This document shows, piece by piece, positions 7,054-18,140 of a DNA stretch of 64,000 bases. This DNA is from Nemertoderma westbladi. Its lineage: Eukaryota > Xenacoelomorpha > Nemertodermatida > Nemertodermatidae. Numbering within the stretch: position 1 is the first letter of the stretch; every line of letters begins with the position of its first letter. The translations under genes were made by a program, and so were the position numbers. Location: positions 22,055 through 86,054 of the forward strand of contig JAUCBJ010005609.1 in the NCBI GenBank assembly GCA_032718475.1. The letters run 5' to 3'. A model generated the notes under the pieces. It saw nothing but the letters and a program-made list of their open reading frames with translations. It ran no database searches and had not been told where the DNA came from.

Positions 7054-9603
7054 ATGGCGAGTAAGTTAATCAGAAAGAGAAAAGCGGAGTCAGGAGGAAA
7101 GGAGATACTGGTGGATTTCACCGAGAGGCATCCGGAAGAGAAGACGAGAGGATACTACGAGAGGTTGGAAAGGGGTCACGCGGCGCGAGCGCTGCAGGAT
7201 CACTTCAGGGAGATGCACGAACAGCGGCTGGTCGGGACCTACGGGATGCCGTCGCTGGACAACGCGATCTTCCAACACTTCCACTACGTGGTGAAAGGGG
7301 ACGAGGCGAAGTTCGGGATTCCGAAGTACCCGAGGGAATCACCGAGGAAGGACTGGAAGAGATTCATAGAGTCCGTCAACAGAGGAGGATATATGATCCT
7401 GGATGATGAGGGAACCGTGGAAGACGAGGCGGGTTCGAGACGAGGAACAGCGGGGTCAGCCAGGACCATACTCCTACATTTGGCCGCGCCAAATGGGGAC
7501 ATCTTCTTATTCGACCTAGGGACGTATGGGAAGAAGGACGGGCCAAAATTAGACCGGTTACCGAAAGCGGTACAAGTCTTAGTGAGAGAGAAGTCGACGA
7601 CGAAAGTGGGATCGGCGATTCGCGAGGACGCGGAGAGGATCATCGGTCCGGACGCCACCAACCTCCTGGATATGCAGAAAGTCTTTATGGCTATGACGGC
7701 ACCGGATGGGTTGGGGGTAGTCGAAAACACAGGCCAATGCGGGGCGGTGGCGATGGGCCAATTATTGGGGCTCGTATGCCACAAACCGATGGACTGGGGG
7801 AAGTTTAGGGAAGAATACGGAGCAGAACTAGCGAACTCGCTAAAGTGGGGAGCGAGACCGGGAAAGCAGGAGGTATATCAGTTCCGCAGGGGAGCGATAA
7901 AGGTATATCAGAAGCGATATATCCTGCAGGAGGACTGGATGATGATAAGTTTGCTTAACTTATTCATGACCGTGATTATCGAGAGGGAACCAGGGGCATT
8001 TCTGTTATCGGGATCACCCCTAAGCTACAGGAGAGCCTTTAAAGTGGCCTTTGACGGTCTGGTAGACCACCCGGGGCTGAAGGGCGAGTCGGTGTACTAC
8101 AACAGCCGACATCTGGTAGACGGGGAGACAGATACACCGTATCAGAGATGGGAGCAGCTAGAGACGGATAGACGAGAAGCAAAGCGACTGGAAGAAGTCG
8201 CTAGACGGGAGAGGATAGAAGCAGAGGAGAGGGAAGAGGAGGCCAGGACACAGAGTTACGGCTTCGAGGAACAGGCAGGCCTGGACGAGCTTCATTGGAC
8301 TTCATCAGGGAGTTCGGGGGAGTCTCTAGGGCGAGAATTGGGATGGACGGTGGGATCGCCGAAACAGTCGACGTCGGGGTTGCAAACGATGCCCATACCA
8401 GCGGGCGCCGAGGGCGACCAACCGCCAAGGAAGTTAAGGGAGCTAGAGGGATGGAGAGCTACGGGCGGGAGCCAAGGCGGGAAGGGACGTAGTGGATCCA
8501 TCGGGATACCGGGATTGGAGACACTACCAGAAGAGGAGGACGACGACGGCGAGTTCGGAGAGATGCCGCCCATCGAGAGGATAGGCCACTCGGACACAGA
8601 CTGGGTTGGCGGAAGGGTGGTGACGGCCAGTGGGGCGAGGGCCTTCTGGAACAGATCCGGCAAGCGGACCTGGGTGCACGAGGAGCCGGCGATGGATTTC
8701 GCGGGGAGCACCATCAGGTTGGGCGAACAACCGGGGACTGCACCACGGGTAGTATTCGGGGAGACGATGCCCGAGAGGGGTGGAGAGATCGACGTAGATA
8801 GAGAGACCAACGTAGAGAAGTTCGCCTACCAGCGACTCCACAGACCGCGGAGATCACTTGGGACGAAAGACGAGGTGGGACGGGAGACATTGGTACTCGG
8901 CTGCGACTACTGTGGGAGACAGACCCATCGGGAAAGCAGCTGCCTATACCGGTTCCAAAAGGGAACCTTTTGTCTCTACTGCAGAGAACCAAGCCACAGG
9001 ATGGGGGCGTGTCCACGGTTGCATAACCAATGTCCAAAGTGCCACTTTCGGGGACACTACGGACGCGAGTGCGACTGGATGAACGACGAGGAGAAGTTCA
9101 CAAGATTCGAGGAGTGGGCCGACGTCGGGGCCATGACGCGCCAGCGCATGAAGGCCCAGGAGTTCAAGTGGGGTTTCTTCCTTATCAATCAGGAGACTCA
9201 CATGGAAATCATAAAGCGGAGGCTACCGTTTACCTACCAAGAGGTAGCAACGGCGGGGTCGTACGCCGGAGTGATGAACACGCAAAGGTATTTGGACAGG
9301 TGGACGCCAGAGAACCGAAGGGAGTTTAGGGATTTCTTGGCGGAGCACGTACCAAAGGCAATGAAAATGATCCTATGGGACGCCACCAGAGGGAGACAAC
9401 TGGGCCACTCTGAGGGGCCACCGGCGAAGCGATATCGGGCACTAATAACACCAGCGCCCAAGGAGCCAACGACCGGGATCAGCAGGGAGGTGGCGGCGAA
9501 GGTCCGAAAGCAGAAAGCGGATGATGCCAGAGGAACGGTGATAACCAAGAAACGGCCCAGGGAAGAGGACGCCAGGGGGAACTATCCCCAGAGGAACAGA
9601 TAG
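7054..9603 (+). CDS. ORF3: predicted 3'-5' exonuclease-like (DEDD) domain plus three CCHC zinc knuckles
   Basis: This is an 849-residue intact ORF in the env position of the BEL element. Residues about 108-300 resemble the RNase D/WRN-type exonuclease fold: YMILDDEG with D117 and E119 as motif I; DIFLFDLG as the following strand; TTKVGSAIREDAERI with D192 as motif II; LLDMQKVF with D206; and WGARP followed by YILQED (Y289, D294) as motif III. The spacing Y-x4-D differs from the usual Y-x3-D. A highly charged, probably coiled segment lies near 365-410, then a Gly/Ser-rich linker. Three perfect CX2CX4HX4C knuckles follow: C617-C630, C640-C653 and C660-C673. No signal peptide or membrane segment is visible, so it is not an env. 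A nucleic-acid-binding nuclease or a nuclease-derived cofactor is my inference. It could also be a separate single-exon gene. Confidence 0.6.
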   Translation: MASKLIRKRKAESGGKEILVDFTERHPEEKTRGYYERLERGHAARALQDHFREMHEQRLVGTYGMPSLDNAIFQHFHYVVKGDEAKFGIPKYPRESPRKDWKRFIESVNRGGYMILDDEGTVEDEAGSRRGTAGSARTILLHLAAPNGDIFLFDLGTYGKKDGPKLDRLPKAVQVLVREKSTTKVGSAIREDAERIIGPDATNLLDMQKVFMAMTAPDGLGVVENTGQCGAVAMGQLLGLVCHKPMDWGKFREEYGAELANSLKWGARPGKQEVYQFRRGAIKVYQKRYILQEDWMMISLLNLFMTVIIEREPGAFLLSGSPLSYRRAFKVAFDGLVDHPGLKGESVYYNSRHLVDGETDTPYQRWEQLETDRREAKRLEEVARRERIEAEEREEEARTQSYGFEEQAGLDELHWTSSGSSGESLGRELGWTVGSPKQSTSGLQTMPIPAGAEGDQPPRKLRELEGWRATGGSQGGKGRSGSIGIPGLETLPEEEDDDGEFGEMPPIERIGHSDTDWVGGRVVTASGARAFWNRSGKRTWVHEEPAMDFAGSTIRLGEQPGTAPRVVFGETMPERGGEIDVDRETNVEKFAYQRLHRPRRSLGTKDEVGRETLVLGCDYCGRQTHRESSCLYRFQKGTFCLYCREPSHRMGACPRLHNQCPKCHFRGHYGRECDWMNDEEKFTRFEEWADVGAMTRQRMKAQEFKWGFFLINQETHMEIIKRRLPFTYQEVATAGSYAGVMNTQRYLDRWTPENRREFRDFLAEHVPKAMKMILWDATRGRQLGHSEGPPAKRYRALITPAPKEPTTGISREVAAKVRKQKADDARGTVITKKRPREEDARGNYPQRNR

Positions 9604-10283
9604 GTTCCCAGAGTCGAGGGATAGAGACTGAGACTGGGACGTGGTGCGCCTGGAAGGCGCTGCGTGGGACGTACGAACTATTAAGTACAAATTTAATTAA
9701 TGCAAATAATCATATAAGTGCAATTTGTATGTAAGTATGTAGTAATTAGTAATCTACGAATATATACGCTGGGAGTAAGTACTATAGTCATACAACCTTT
9801 CTCAATTAGCTACTGGGACTGGGGGATAACTGACTATGGCACTATGGACGAGACACCAGACAATTTCACACTTCTTGAGTGCGACGGCACAAGAGGGGGG
9901 GGGGGGGGGAGATTCGTCAGAAGGGATGAGGTAGTCAGAATAGGGTTGAGGGACAGAGTAGTAGGTGCGAAGTGCGAAGAGAGTGCGGACGCAATTCTAG
10001 TGTGGGGGGGGGGAGAATAAGAGACTGAGTAAGGGATGAGGAGGTCCGAGTGTATGAGAGAGTTAGGATGAGAGTGAAGAAGAGATAGGGCGGAAGTGTT
10101 GGGGAAACAAAAGTTGCGTGAGAGGTGAGCGCGATCGGCCCGACATGAGACGCCAGGCACACGGGGTAGCGTTATCATACCCATCGGGGGCGGCCTGGAA
10201 AGCCGGCTCCGAGAGAAAAGAATTCCACCCCACACCCGATACTAGATCGGGATCCAGCGGGATTGTAGCGCACTTTTTGGTTG
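9604..10283 (+). other. 3' non-coding region of the BEL element, with G tracts
   Basis: No convincing gene is present. The segment has runs of 15 G (9895-9909) and 10 G (10,004-10,013), an AT-rich patch around 9690-9780, and a purine-rich strand from 9900 to 10,110. A 100-codon frame across the G runs (9718-10,020) shows no recognisable feature and is probably chance. Confidence 0.5.
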
Positions 10284-10312
10284 ATGCTATCTTCTTACCG
10301 GGAAGATAGCAT
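10284..10312 (+). promoter_or_regulatory. Perfect 11-bp hairpin just before the polypurine tract
   Basis: ATGCTATCTTC (10,284-10,294) and GAAGATAGCAT (10,302-10,312) pair perfectly around a 7-nt loop. A G-rich tract follows immediately. Confidence 0.85.
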
Positions 10313-10321
10313 GGGGGGGAG
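10313..10321 (+). promoter_or_regulatory. Putative polypurine tract
   Basis: A GGGGGGGAG run sits directly before a TGTTAG LTR-type start. This is the expected position of the plus-strand primer in an LTR retroelement. Confidence 0.6.
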
Positions 10322-10860
10322 TGTTAGCTTATTCAATCCCGCTAACACCCCATAAAGTTATAAGCCGATAAGCAATATTGGGAGCCACGAGATTGGGTAA
10401 TTAACCAACTCGTGCCATCCCAATGAGAATGGGAAGGAGAAGCACACAATGAGGGTCAGGGGCCAAACCCCTAACCCAGAGAGAATAGGTGGAGTGAACG
10501 GGAACACTCCAAAGGGCGCCAACAAGGGTATCAACCAATCAGAGGGGGGAAAGGCATCGATTAGGTAGAGCAACAAGGCCAACCGTGCAATATAGCCACT
10601 TGGCAGTAATAATACCAATTCAGTTATCTCAGTGCAATACCGGTGCTAGATTAGGTTACATAGTTTTAGATAGGGAAGGACCGGGACTTTAGTTACCGTA
10701 TCCCGCCTTCCGTATACGACAATATATCTATATCTATATCTATACCTGCATATCATATTATATACGACAAACAGCACGAACTCATTTACTCTTTATACAC
10801 GGCGGGGACGCGTGAACTAAAACCGGATAAACCGGGATCCCTCTTGGATCCCGTCACACT
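10322..10860 (+). repeat. Putative 3' LTR (right end uncertain)
   Basis: It starts TGTTAGC and has GCTAACA at 10,341, so the first bases form a hairpin. It contains GC-rich stretches, then TATATCTA repeats near 10,722-10,745 and an inverted repeat GGGATCC/GGATCCC around 10,840. The sequence turns AT-rich after about 10,870. The matching 5' LTR is not in the window, so the end cannot be fixed by comparison. Confidence 0.45.
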
Positions 10861-11360
10861 TGGTACGTAGTCATTTAATAGTTTAATAATTTTACAAATT
10901 AAATTTCGCTGGCCTTCGCACACTACATTGGTTAGTTGATAAGAGTTGGATAAGAACTTTACAAACAAGCATATACAATACAAGGCTAAAATCATGAGGA
11001 AATTATTGTTCCACCATTCAAAGGATAAGGAGTCAAGTGGAAACTTTTTGTTCTGTCCAATAAATTAGTCTGAGTGTAGCCTGGTGTATGTGGAATATTA
11101 TACACAGCTTCAAACTATGACCATTCTGTTGTAATGATCTGATGAATTATAATAGCTGTTGTGATGACAGCTGATAGAGAGCTGTTAGCGAAATGATTAT
11201 TTTGTTCTGTGAGAAAGAGTAGTCGGAGAGGAGTCGAGGTATCAATAGATTAATAATAACAGCTGTTGTCATGAATTCAATTCAATCGCACCAAAGAAGA
11301 AATATGATGAATCATTCTTATATTTGTAAATAAAATGTTTAGTTATTGAGATGTTGGGAT

Positions 11361-11555
11361 GTTAAACCGCGATTTAAACAAATCCCTTTAGAAATCTATT
11401 TTATGCATTTTTTATTTAAGGCGCATTCAAAATTTTACCCAAATCGTTAGAGCCGTTTTTGCTCTGGCTCAGTAGTCAGCAGTCCGTAGTCAGCAGTAAT
11501 CAGCAGCCTTTTTTCTCACAGTAACCGAGTCTACGACGTGCTAATAACTATACAA
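11361..11555 (+). repeat. Dispersed repeat, copy 1 (3' part only)
   Basis: The segment runs from the AAACCGCGATTT-like start through AAATCGTTAGAGCCGTTTTTG to the TTTTTTCTCACAGTAACC block. It matches 13,788-13,960 and 58,850-58,985. The 5' half of the family, seen in the other two copies, is not evident here. Confidence 0.7.
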
Positions 11556-11590
11556 ATCATTCGGCTTCTCCTCTATCAACAATAACCTAC

Positions 11591-12907
11591 AGTAATAGGA
11601 TATTCGCTTTATTTGATTCTAGCTGTTGTATGTTTCTTATGGCTTTATCAGTATCAATGCAGGAAACTATAAATGTAATAGGCAACACAACGTTTGAGAG
11701 TACGGGCGGTGTAGGACAGGGTAAGCCTTCCAGCTGTCCACTATTTTGTACACACATAGACCCTACGATTACAAAAATGGATCGTTTAGGAAAGGACAGT
11801 TGGCTAGGTTCTCTTCATGGAACATTATTAATGGATGACACATGTGTATTGGCTACCTCCCGAGCAAAGTTAACTGATAAACTTAACATCCTTAAAGATG
11901 TATGCGATGAAATTGGAATGACTTTACATCCTAAAAAGTCGAAATTTCTGACCTCATCCACTCTCGATAGCGACAGAATCCCCATCTTGATAGGGAACAT
12001 CACAATCTCAATTGTATCCTCATATGTCTATTTGGGATCTTTAATATCAATTCACCCTGTAGCGGTTCAAATTGATGACGAAATTAAGATGCGTATTGGT
12101 AACTGCCACAAATTCACTTCATTCCTCGGCAAAAACTGTGACGCTCCCTTTACCGTGAAGAAGTCAGTATGGCAGGCTGCTCTCCAATCTTCGCTATTAT
12201 ACGGATGCGAAACATGGTTATGTAATAACATCAAACCAATTGTTTCAGTGTTTTACAGAACGCTTAAACAACTACTCTCAGTTCGATTAACAACACCAAA
12301 TGATCTCGTCCTTATTGAAACTGGCACTGAACATGTCAAGAGTATTATTAAGAATCGGCAGTTAAAGTTCCTGAGGTCATTGTCCTCACGGCCTGGATAT
12401 AAAGACAGTTATCATAACTACATTATGAACGAAGCTACATCAGTAAACTCACCAATGGGAAAATACGCCAAAGAGCTGTTAGATACGGGTCATGTCATGT
12501 CGGAACTCCAAGCTGCAAAAGATCGAACTCTTACAGCCATAACGACAAGGTGTGTGAATTATGTGGCATACAACCCAACTCAGAAACCCCACGAATTATA
12601 CTCTGATCCTAATGTACCCGAGTGGGAGAGAATCTCATTTTCAAGGATCAGATTGAGTTCCCATCGGCTACCAATGGAGATACTCCGATGGTCTCGGATT
12701 CCGAGAGAGAATCGTAAATGCTTATGTGGTTCTACCCAATCAGATCATCACATATTCTTTGTCTGCCCACTAACCGAAAGTATTCGCTTGGATTTCGACT
12801 TTCCACCACCATCGTCATCCCTATCCAGAGTATTTGATAACCTCGGAACCCGATCCGCATCAATTTGCCATAAAATTATTAAAGTATTAGAGCCCGCACA
12901 AGTATAA
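11591..12907 (+). pseudogene. 5'-truncated non-LTR retrotransposon (LINE) reverse transcriptase
   Basis: The longest frame starts at an internal ATG (11,630, 425 codons) but is open a little further upstream, so the start is not a real one. GGVGQGKPSSCPLF is the RT motif B region, and LLMDDTCVLATS is the catalytic motif C, with MDD where LINEs usually have ADD. A C-terminal Cys/His segment, CLCGSTQSDHHIFFVC, is typical of several LINE families. The endonuclease and the first RT motifs are missing, so this is a 5'-truncated insertion, the usual fate of LINE copies. The remaining frame has no stop, suggesting it is not very old. The exact clade is not clear to me. Confidence 0.8.
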
Positions 12908-13245
12908 ATTAATAACAAGGAAGGGATTAAAATAACCGTAAATTAATAATAAATCAAATAATTAAGTATACATCTCATTAAGTATAGCCCATTTCACGAA
13001 CACGAACAAAAACGAGCGTTATGTACATATATTGAATTTTTCTTTTTTTTTTCGCATTTTTGCATTACGAAGCGGCGTATAATTGGACTTAATTTTAAGT
13101 GTGTATTGGTGGAGGGTATTATTGCATTAAACGTATGTTGCCAATGTATCAATGTGTGTGTCTCTATTGGTGAAGGGTTTGAATTACATGCGAGTTTCCA
13201 TCTCAAAAATTATGTCAATAAACAACTAACTAACTAACCTATATA
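12908..13245 (+). other. 3' UTR and ACTAA-repeat tail of the LINE
   Basis: AT-rich sequence follows the RT stop. It ends in AATAAACAACTAACTAACTAACC at about 13,217-13,240, which looks like a short microsatellite tail of a LINE. No gene is evident. Confidence 0.5.
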
Positions 13246-13426
13246 ATTATTATTGCTAAAATTCAGCACAGATTCCCTCTCTCTGGGTTGATTTGAGAAG
13301 GTGAATCTCCCATTATTTGAAAAGTGCATTATACTGGAAATGGAAATATCTTGCAATGTCAAGTCTTATTATGCAAGGGATGATGTACAGTAGTATCTAT
13401 ATGGGGTTTGAATGACTGGTAGATGT

Positions 13427-13960
13427 TTATCCAGATGTTATCAAATTTTAATTACCAGATTTCTAGCATTTGTAATTAACCTACACATTTGCTCAAAATC
13501 ATCCAGCAGAACGACACAGAACAAATTAAAACTAATTTACTTTGGCTTGACTGAATCATGTATTTAATGTTTGCCAAGATATAAGTCATTAACCTCTTCC
13601 AAGGTTTTTAAAAACAACAATTATATTATTATTATAGCAGAGTACATTTCAGTACACTTATTATCCGATTGTCAACATAAGTACTAACTAAACGTCATGC
13701 AGCTCGCATGCCGCTTAACATAGCACAGTGGGTAACCTTGTAGATATTCCCATTTGTTGAACGTTGATGTTTGCTTACAGTCTATTGAAACCGCGATTTC
13801 ACAAGTACCCATGGAAATATATTTTCATGGTTTATGCAGAATTTCAACAAAATCTTTGAGCCGTTTTGCTCAAGATCAGCAATAGTCAGTCAGTCAGTAG
13901 TCATTCAGACTTTTTTCTTACAGTAACCAAGTCTTACGACTTGCTAATAACTGCTAGATA
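13427..13960 (+). repeat. Dispersed repeat, copy 2 (long form)
   Basis: This matches 58,290-58,985 over most of its length. Shared blocks include GACTGAATCATGTATTTAAT, CCTTGTAGATATTCCCATT and the 3' block ending in CTTGCTAATAAC. The 3' third also matches 11,361-11,555. I see no coding potential, so it may be a non-autonomous element. Confidence 0.75.
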
Positions 13961-16900
13961 TGAAATTTTGATTTAGTTCTTCCCTAAATCTATGTACTGT
14001 AATATAGTATTTGGATCAAAAATATTTGGATGTCGAATTTAAATAGTTTTAATTATTGTTTTTTTCACCTATTAAATTATGAGCTAGCGTAGAGGAGGTA
14101 GAACTATGTAAATCCAACATTTTCTTAATAAATACTGACTTAATCTTATCTATATGTTATAAATTTTCCAATCTTTTAAAGTTTCCAATGCATTAAACGA
14201 TATGAATAGGAGATACAACCTTTACTGCGATTGGACACTCGTTTTAGTGACACTACAGTGTGCTAATTATTTAGTATAAAAGATTTAAATGTCCGTTTTA
14301 GTAGTGATTAATTTGTAGTTTAATTCGTTAGTTAAATACCGTATTCAAATTTGCCCTGGACCCTGGACACCATGTCCTGGAATATAGTGTCGTAATTCAA
14401 TGACACGGACCCCCTCAAATTTTTATTACAAATCTTGATGAGATTGCATGAAATTTGAAACAGAAATAGTTTCATCTACCTCCTCCTTACTGGGTGAGCC
14501 AGAAGTTTTATTTTCGCTTTCAATCATTCGCTAAAAGCTTTTGAATAAAGTGACTCCATCGATATAGCGCCAGTCGTACTGCAGAAATTCTTCAATGTTA
14601 TGTAATTTGTTGGTAGCAATGGAATGGAAAGCTGACCGTGCAAATATCCCAAATATGTAAAAATATTTGAATTTATATAATATTTGAAGTTATGGGCATT
14701 TGAATGTTGCATATATTTGCTTCCGTGTATTTGATTCTCAATTAAATTATATTTCCTATCTCTCGTTTATTGTTTTGGTTCCTTTAAACCCGCCTCTGTA
14801 ACCCGCTTCTCTACTAACCTGCCTGTAAGTAGGAGCAAGTGTAAGTGTAGGCGTGTGTAAGTATAGGCGTAGTGTTTACCACATGTCTTCAATGCGGAAT
14901 TAGAAATCTTATCTTAATCTTAAAAAAAAGTTAGCAAACCTTTGTCTAATGACAGTTCCTTACTATCATAAACGCCGTATCTAACGTCACTCAATGAAAT
15001 GCGTCAATCATATTGGATTCCTTAAGGACAGGACGAAAATTAGTTTCTCGATGTCTACGAACTGTAAACGAGGTCATATACATACACCTCCTGTACAACC
15101 CATGGTGGCCGCTTTACCAGCATCTCGTTTGACACCAATCAGGTATCCCTTTTGTAATATTGGAATTTATTTTTTTAGTCCTTTATACGTAATTCAGAAC
15201 CGAAAAACACAAGACTTGTTTACTCGTTCCGTGCATATAGAGATTACCCACTTAATGGATACCGATTCCTTCCTAATGGCATTGCCTTGCTAATTTGAAT
15301 CAGCAGCTGTGATGCCTTATGTGGACATTCAAGATGACCCCCCGAGTTTAATGGGGATATTCTATACTATATGACACCAACTTTGCATTGTCACTAATTG
15401 TACGGCAGTTGATAGGTTGAGCAAAATGCGAGTTGCTAAGTTGCCGAGGTGACTCACCACTGGGAAAGTAGTAGAATTCTACAAACGGGATGATTTTTCA
15501 AAAATGAAAAGGAGGTATGGAAAGGTTGATGTAGATTCAATCTAGGATAAAATCGTGTCTGATCATCAGAGTTATCTGTCATCTGACCAAAATAAAGTTG
15601 CTCCCATTTGGGAGTTAGTGTGGCACCTTCCCTGCCTTATTTAGGTACAGCCAAGAAAGAGGAGCCTTCGGGTGTTTCGTGTCACACACATTTACCGCTT
15701 GCTTGCTTGTTCCTTTTAGTACTTTCCTACCCCAGTTTCTCGATCAGCAAAAGTAACTTTGCCAAATAGCGACCCTAAAAATTGTGTTTTTTGTGAAACA
15801 CACTGCAATGTTTTTGGTTGAGTTTGTCATGTAAATATGATTTTAAAGGCGATATAGTAAATCAACCTACTCTATCTCAAGCTGTGATCTGTGCAAGCTC
15901 AAATATATTTCAAAATATTCTGAGGTCCTAGTGACATTTTCTACACTAGAATGTCCCATCCTGGTGATGTTAGTGGTTGCATTGAATTCACATCTCTTTT
16001 TACTTTGAGGTGGAAATATAGCAACTTTTCAAGCCCATTGGTTGGTGTGCAGCTGGTTAAAGAATAAAGAAAGTAACGATATAGTTGAGGAAAATAAAAT
16101 CCAGGGAACTGTTTCGTTACATTTTTAAGCATTATTAAACTGCGTGTATTAACCAGTGTGTACCATGCTGCTAAGGTCACTGCCAGATAGGAAATAATTC
16201 TAAATGAGTACTTCCGCTTGAGATGGATTTTCAGATAATTTCGCTTGTATGTACAAGATGAATGTATCAAGATAAATTGGATTACGCATTGGGTCACTTT
16301 ATTCATGGTGTATATATGGTACAAGGATGATTGATATAATTAATAGGTTATAGCTAGCGTTGTGAAAAAACATGAATAAAATAAGAAAACAAGACTAAAA
16401 TTGTACCATTATCACTGCATGTGCTCAGGAATGGAAACAATGTCAAAAAACATATGGTTAGGTCCTCCGAGCTAGTTAAAAAACAGGTTCATATTTGCAT
16501 TGTTGTTTTTTGTTTTCACTTAGGATATCCCATGTTTGAGGTGATGTAACTAGGAACTATTTAAATTGAAAGGGTTTAGTAGACGGCATCGGCGGTACAT
16601 TTAAATGGATTGTTATGCGATCGATTCTTTAAAGGATAAATAATAATATTCTAAATTATCTTAAACTTGTGTGAGCAGTTTCAGGATTTAAGATTGCTCT
16701 TAAATGCCAGAGGGAGAAAACGGGCTATACACCAAGAAAGACATAAGAAAGAGAGAGAGAGAGAGAGAGCCATTCATAAGAAAGCCATATATCTATGAAA
16801 AATAAAGTTGCGTTTCGGTGCCTGAGACCCAGTATGCGGTAATGTATGTATGAGTCTTCCCCACCTCCCCAACCCCTGGGGAATGATTTATTTCTTTCGT

Positions 16901-17099
16901 TTTTAATTATTTTGCCAGGAAGGTAATGATTACTGATAATATATCCAAATATTATTTTAATTCTATATGATTTTAATTCTAATCTCTCCCATTATAAACC
17001 TAGCCAACTGGTGAATTTTGTTTTTCTTTCATATATAAAATAAGAAAATTAAATTGCACTGTATGCAATAAAACATACCATTCTCAGTGCGGTACACAT
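13961..17099. other. AT-rich stretch without a recognised gene
   Basis: Several short frames exist (for example 14,994-15,293 on + and 15,941-16,324 on -), but none shows a domain, signal peptide or splice context. A GA microsatellite lies at about 16,747-16,769. Confidence 0.5.
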
Positions 17100-17109
17100 T
17101 AAAATAAAT

Positions 17110-18140
17110 GTGATATACCATATAGAGAAATACCATAATAGCTTAATATGTACTTTCTGTTATGATGAGATTTTCCTAATTAGTTCAGTTCCTGAAAACG
17201 ACACTAACAATTTTCATTCGAATAATATAGATACAGACGAATACTTACTTCCAAAAAATTTTGCTGACATAAATAGTACATTCCAAAATATATAGACCCA
17301 GATCACAATCTATACATCAAATAACACAGACCGCGGTTACTTCTCTCAATCTAAAGTTAATAATCTACCAAAAAAATAAAACTTGTTTTTCAGTATTTAA
17401 TATAAACTGTAGAAGTCTAAATAAAAACCTTGAAGCAACTACCGACTACTTAAATTCACTTGATAGGCAATTTGATATCAGAACTTTTACCGAAACCTTT
17501 TTTTACAACAGATACTAATTAAATAATGAAATGAGTAAACTAGATTTATGGTTAACAGACAACCGGCTATCACTAAATTAAAAAAAAACAGAATTCTTAT
17601 ATTTCACCAAAAAACAGATAACACAGATAAAATAATTAAAATAAAATAAATGAAGTAACACAAACAAGGTCTGTGGATTGTGATAATCAACTGTCATGGA
17701 AAAACCATTGCGCTTACGTACTGAAGAAAATTTCAAAATTGGTGGGCATTTTCTTCAAATGACGTCACGTTCTGCCTCAACAACTTTATTACACACTGAT
17801 CCACCCGTACATTACATATGGAATCATACTGTGGGTTAATTCTTTTCCAAAATATATAAATCCATTTAAAATTAAAGCGAACAAAATAATAATCCGAGCA
17901 ATTACATTTAAGCACTATCGTGAACCAGCACCCCCTATTTAGAGACAACTAAACATACTACACTACTTATATATCAAATGTACTTAATAGAAACTGCAAA
18001 ACTAATGTGGGAAATACATCACAATAGGAAACAAAACTATATAACCCTAAAGTAACACGGCTCAAAAACCTGGAATTCACTGTCAGCAAGATTAAAAAAA
18101 TCTAAATCAAAGAACTCAATAGCAACCATTATAAGATTAA
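17110..18140 (+). pseudogene. Internally deleted Jockey/CR1-like LINE fragment
   Basis: A frame near 17,110-17,295 ends in a segment like the linker before the endonuclease. Around 17,400-17,480 the sequence reads INCRSLNKNLE and FTET, the start of a LINE apurinic endonuclease. From 17,530 it reads LDLWLTDNRLSLN and then LSWKNHCAYVLKKISK and PYITYGIILWVNSFPKY, which are the C-terminal part of the RT and beyond. The rest of the endonuclease and the RT core are absent, and stops and frameshifts are present. It is therefore a decayed copy that lost its centre. Confidence 0.65.

Larger units (their letters stand above)
1..10900 (+). mobile_element. BEL/Pao LTR retrotransposon with an extra third ORF, 5' end outside the window
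   Basis: The order gag, protease, RT, RNase H, integrase with an H2C2 finger and a C-terminal tail is that of BEL/Pao retrotransposons. The 5' LTR and the start of gag lie upstream of the window. Pol ends at 5769. It is followed by a tandem repeat, a long palindrome, an 849-codon ORF with zinc knuckles, and a hairpin, a G-rich purine tract and a TGTTAG-type LTR start near 10,322. The block is clearly richer in G and C than the AT-rich DNA to its right, and the three ORFs share a purine-rich codon style, so I treat them as one element. An alternative is that pol ends at a G-rich tract near 5806-5821 and ORF3 is a separate gene or element. The right end is uncertain, between about 10,855 and 10,995. 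Confidence 0.75.

Noticed and set aside
7054-9603. ORF3 as an envelope gene
   Set aside because: It has no signal peptide, no membrane segment and no glycosylation-rich ectodomain, but has three nucleic-acid-type zinc knuckles.
15310-15720. Possible shared repeat with 55,320-55,420 (GGGAGTTAGTGTGG)
   Set aside because: Only a short word is clearly shared; the rest does not align well by eye.
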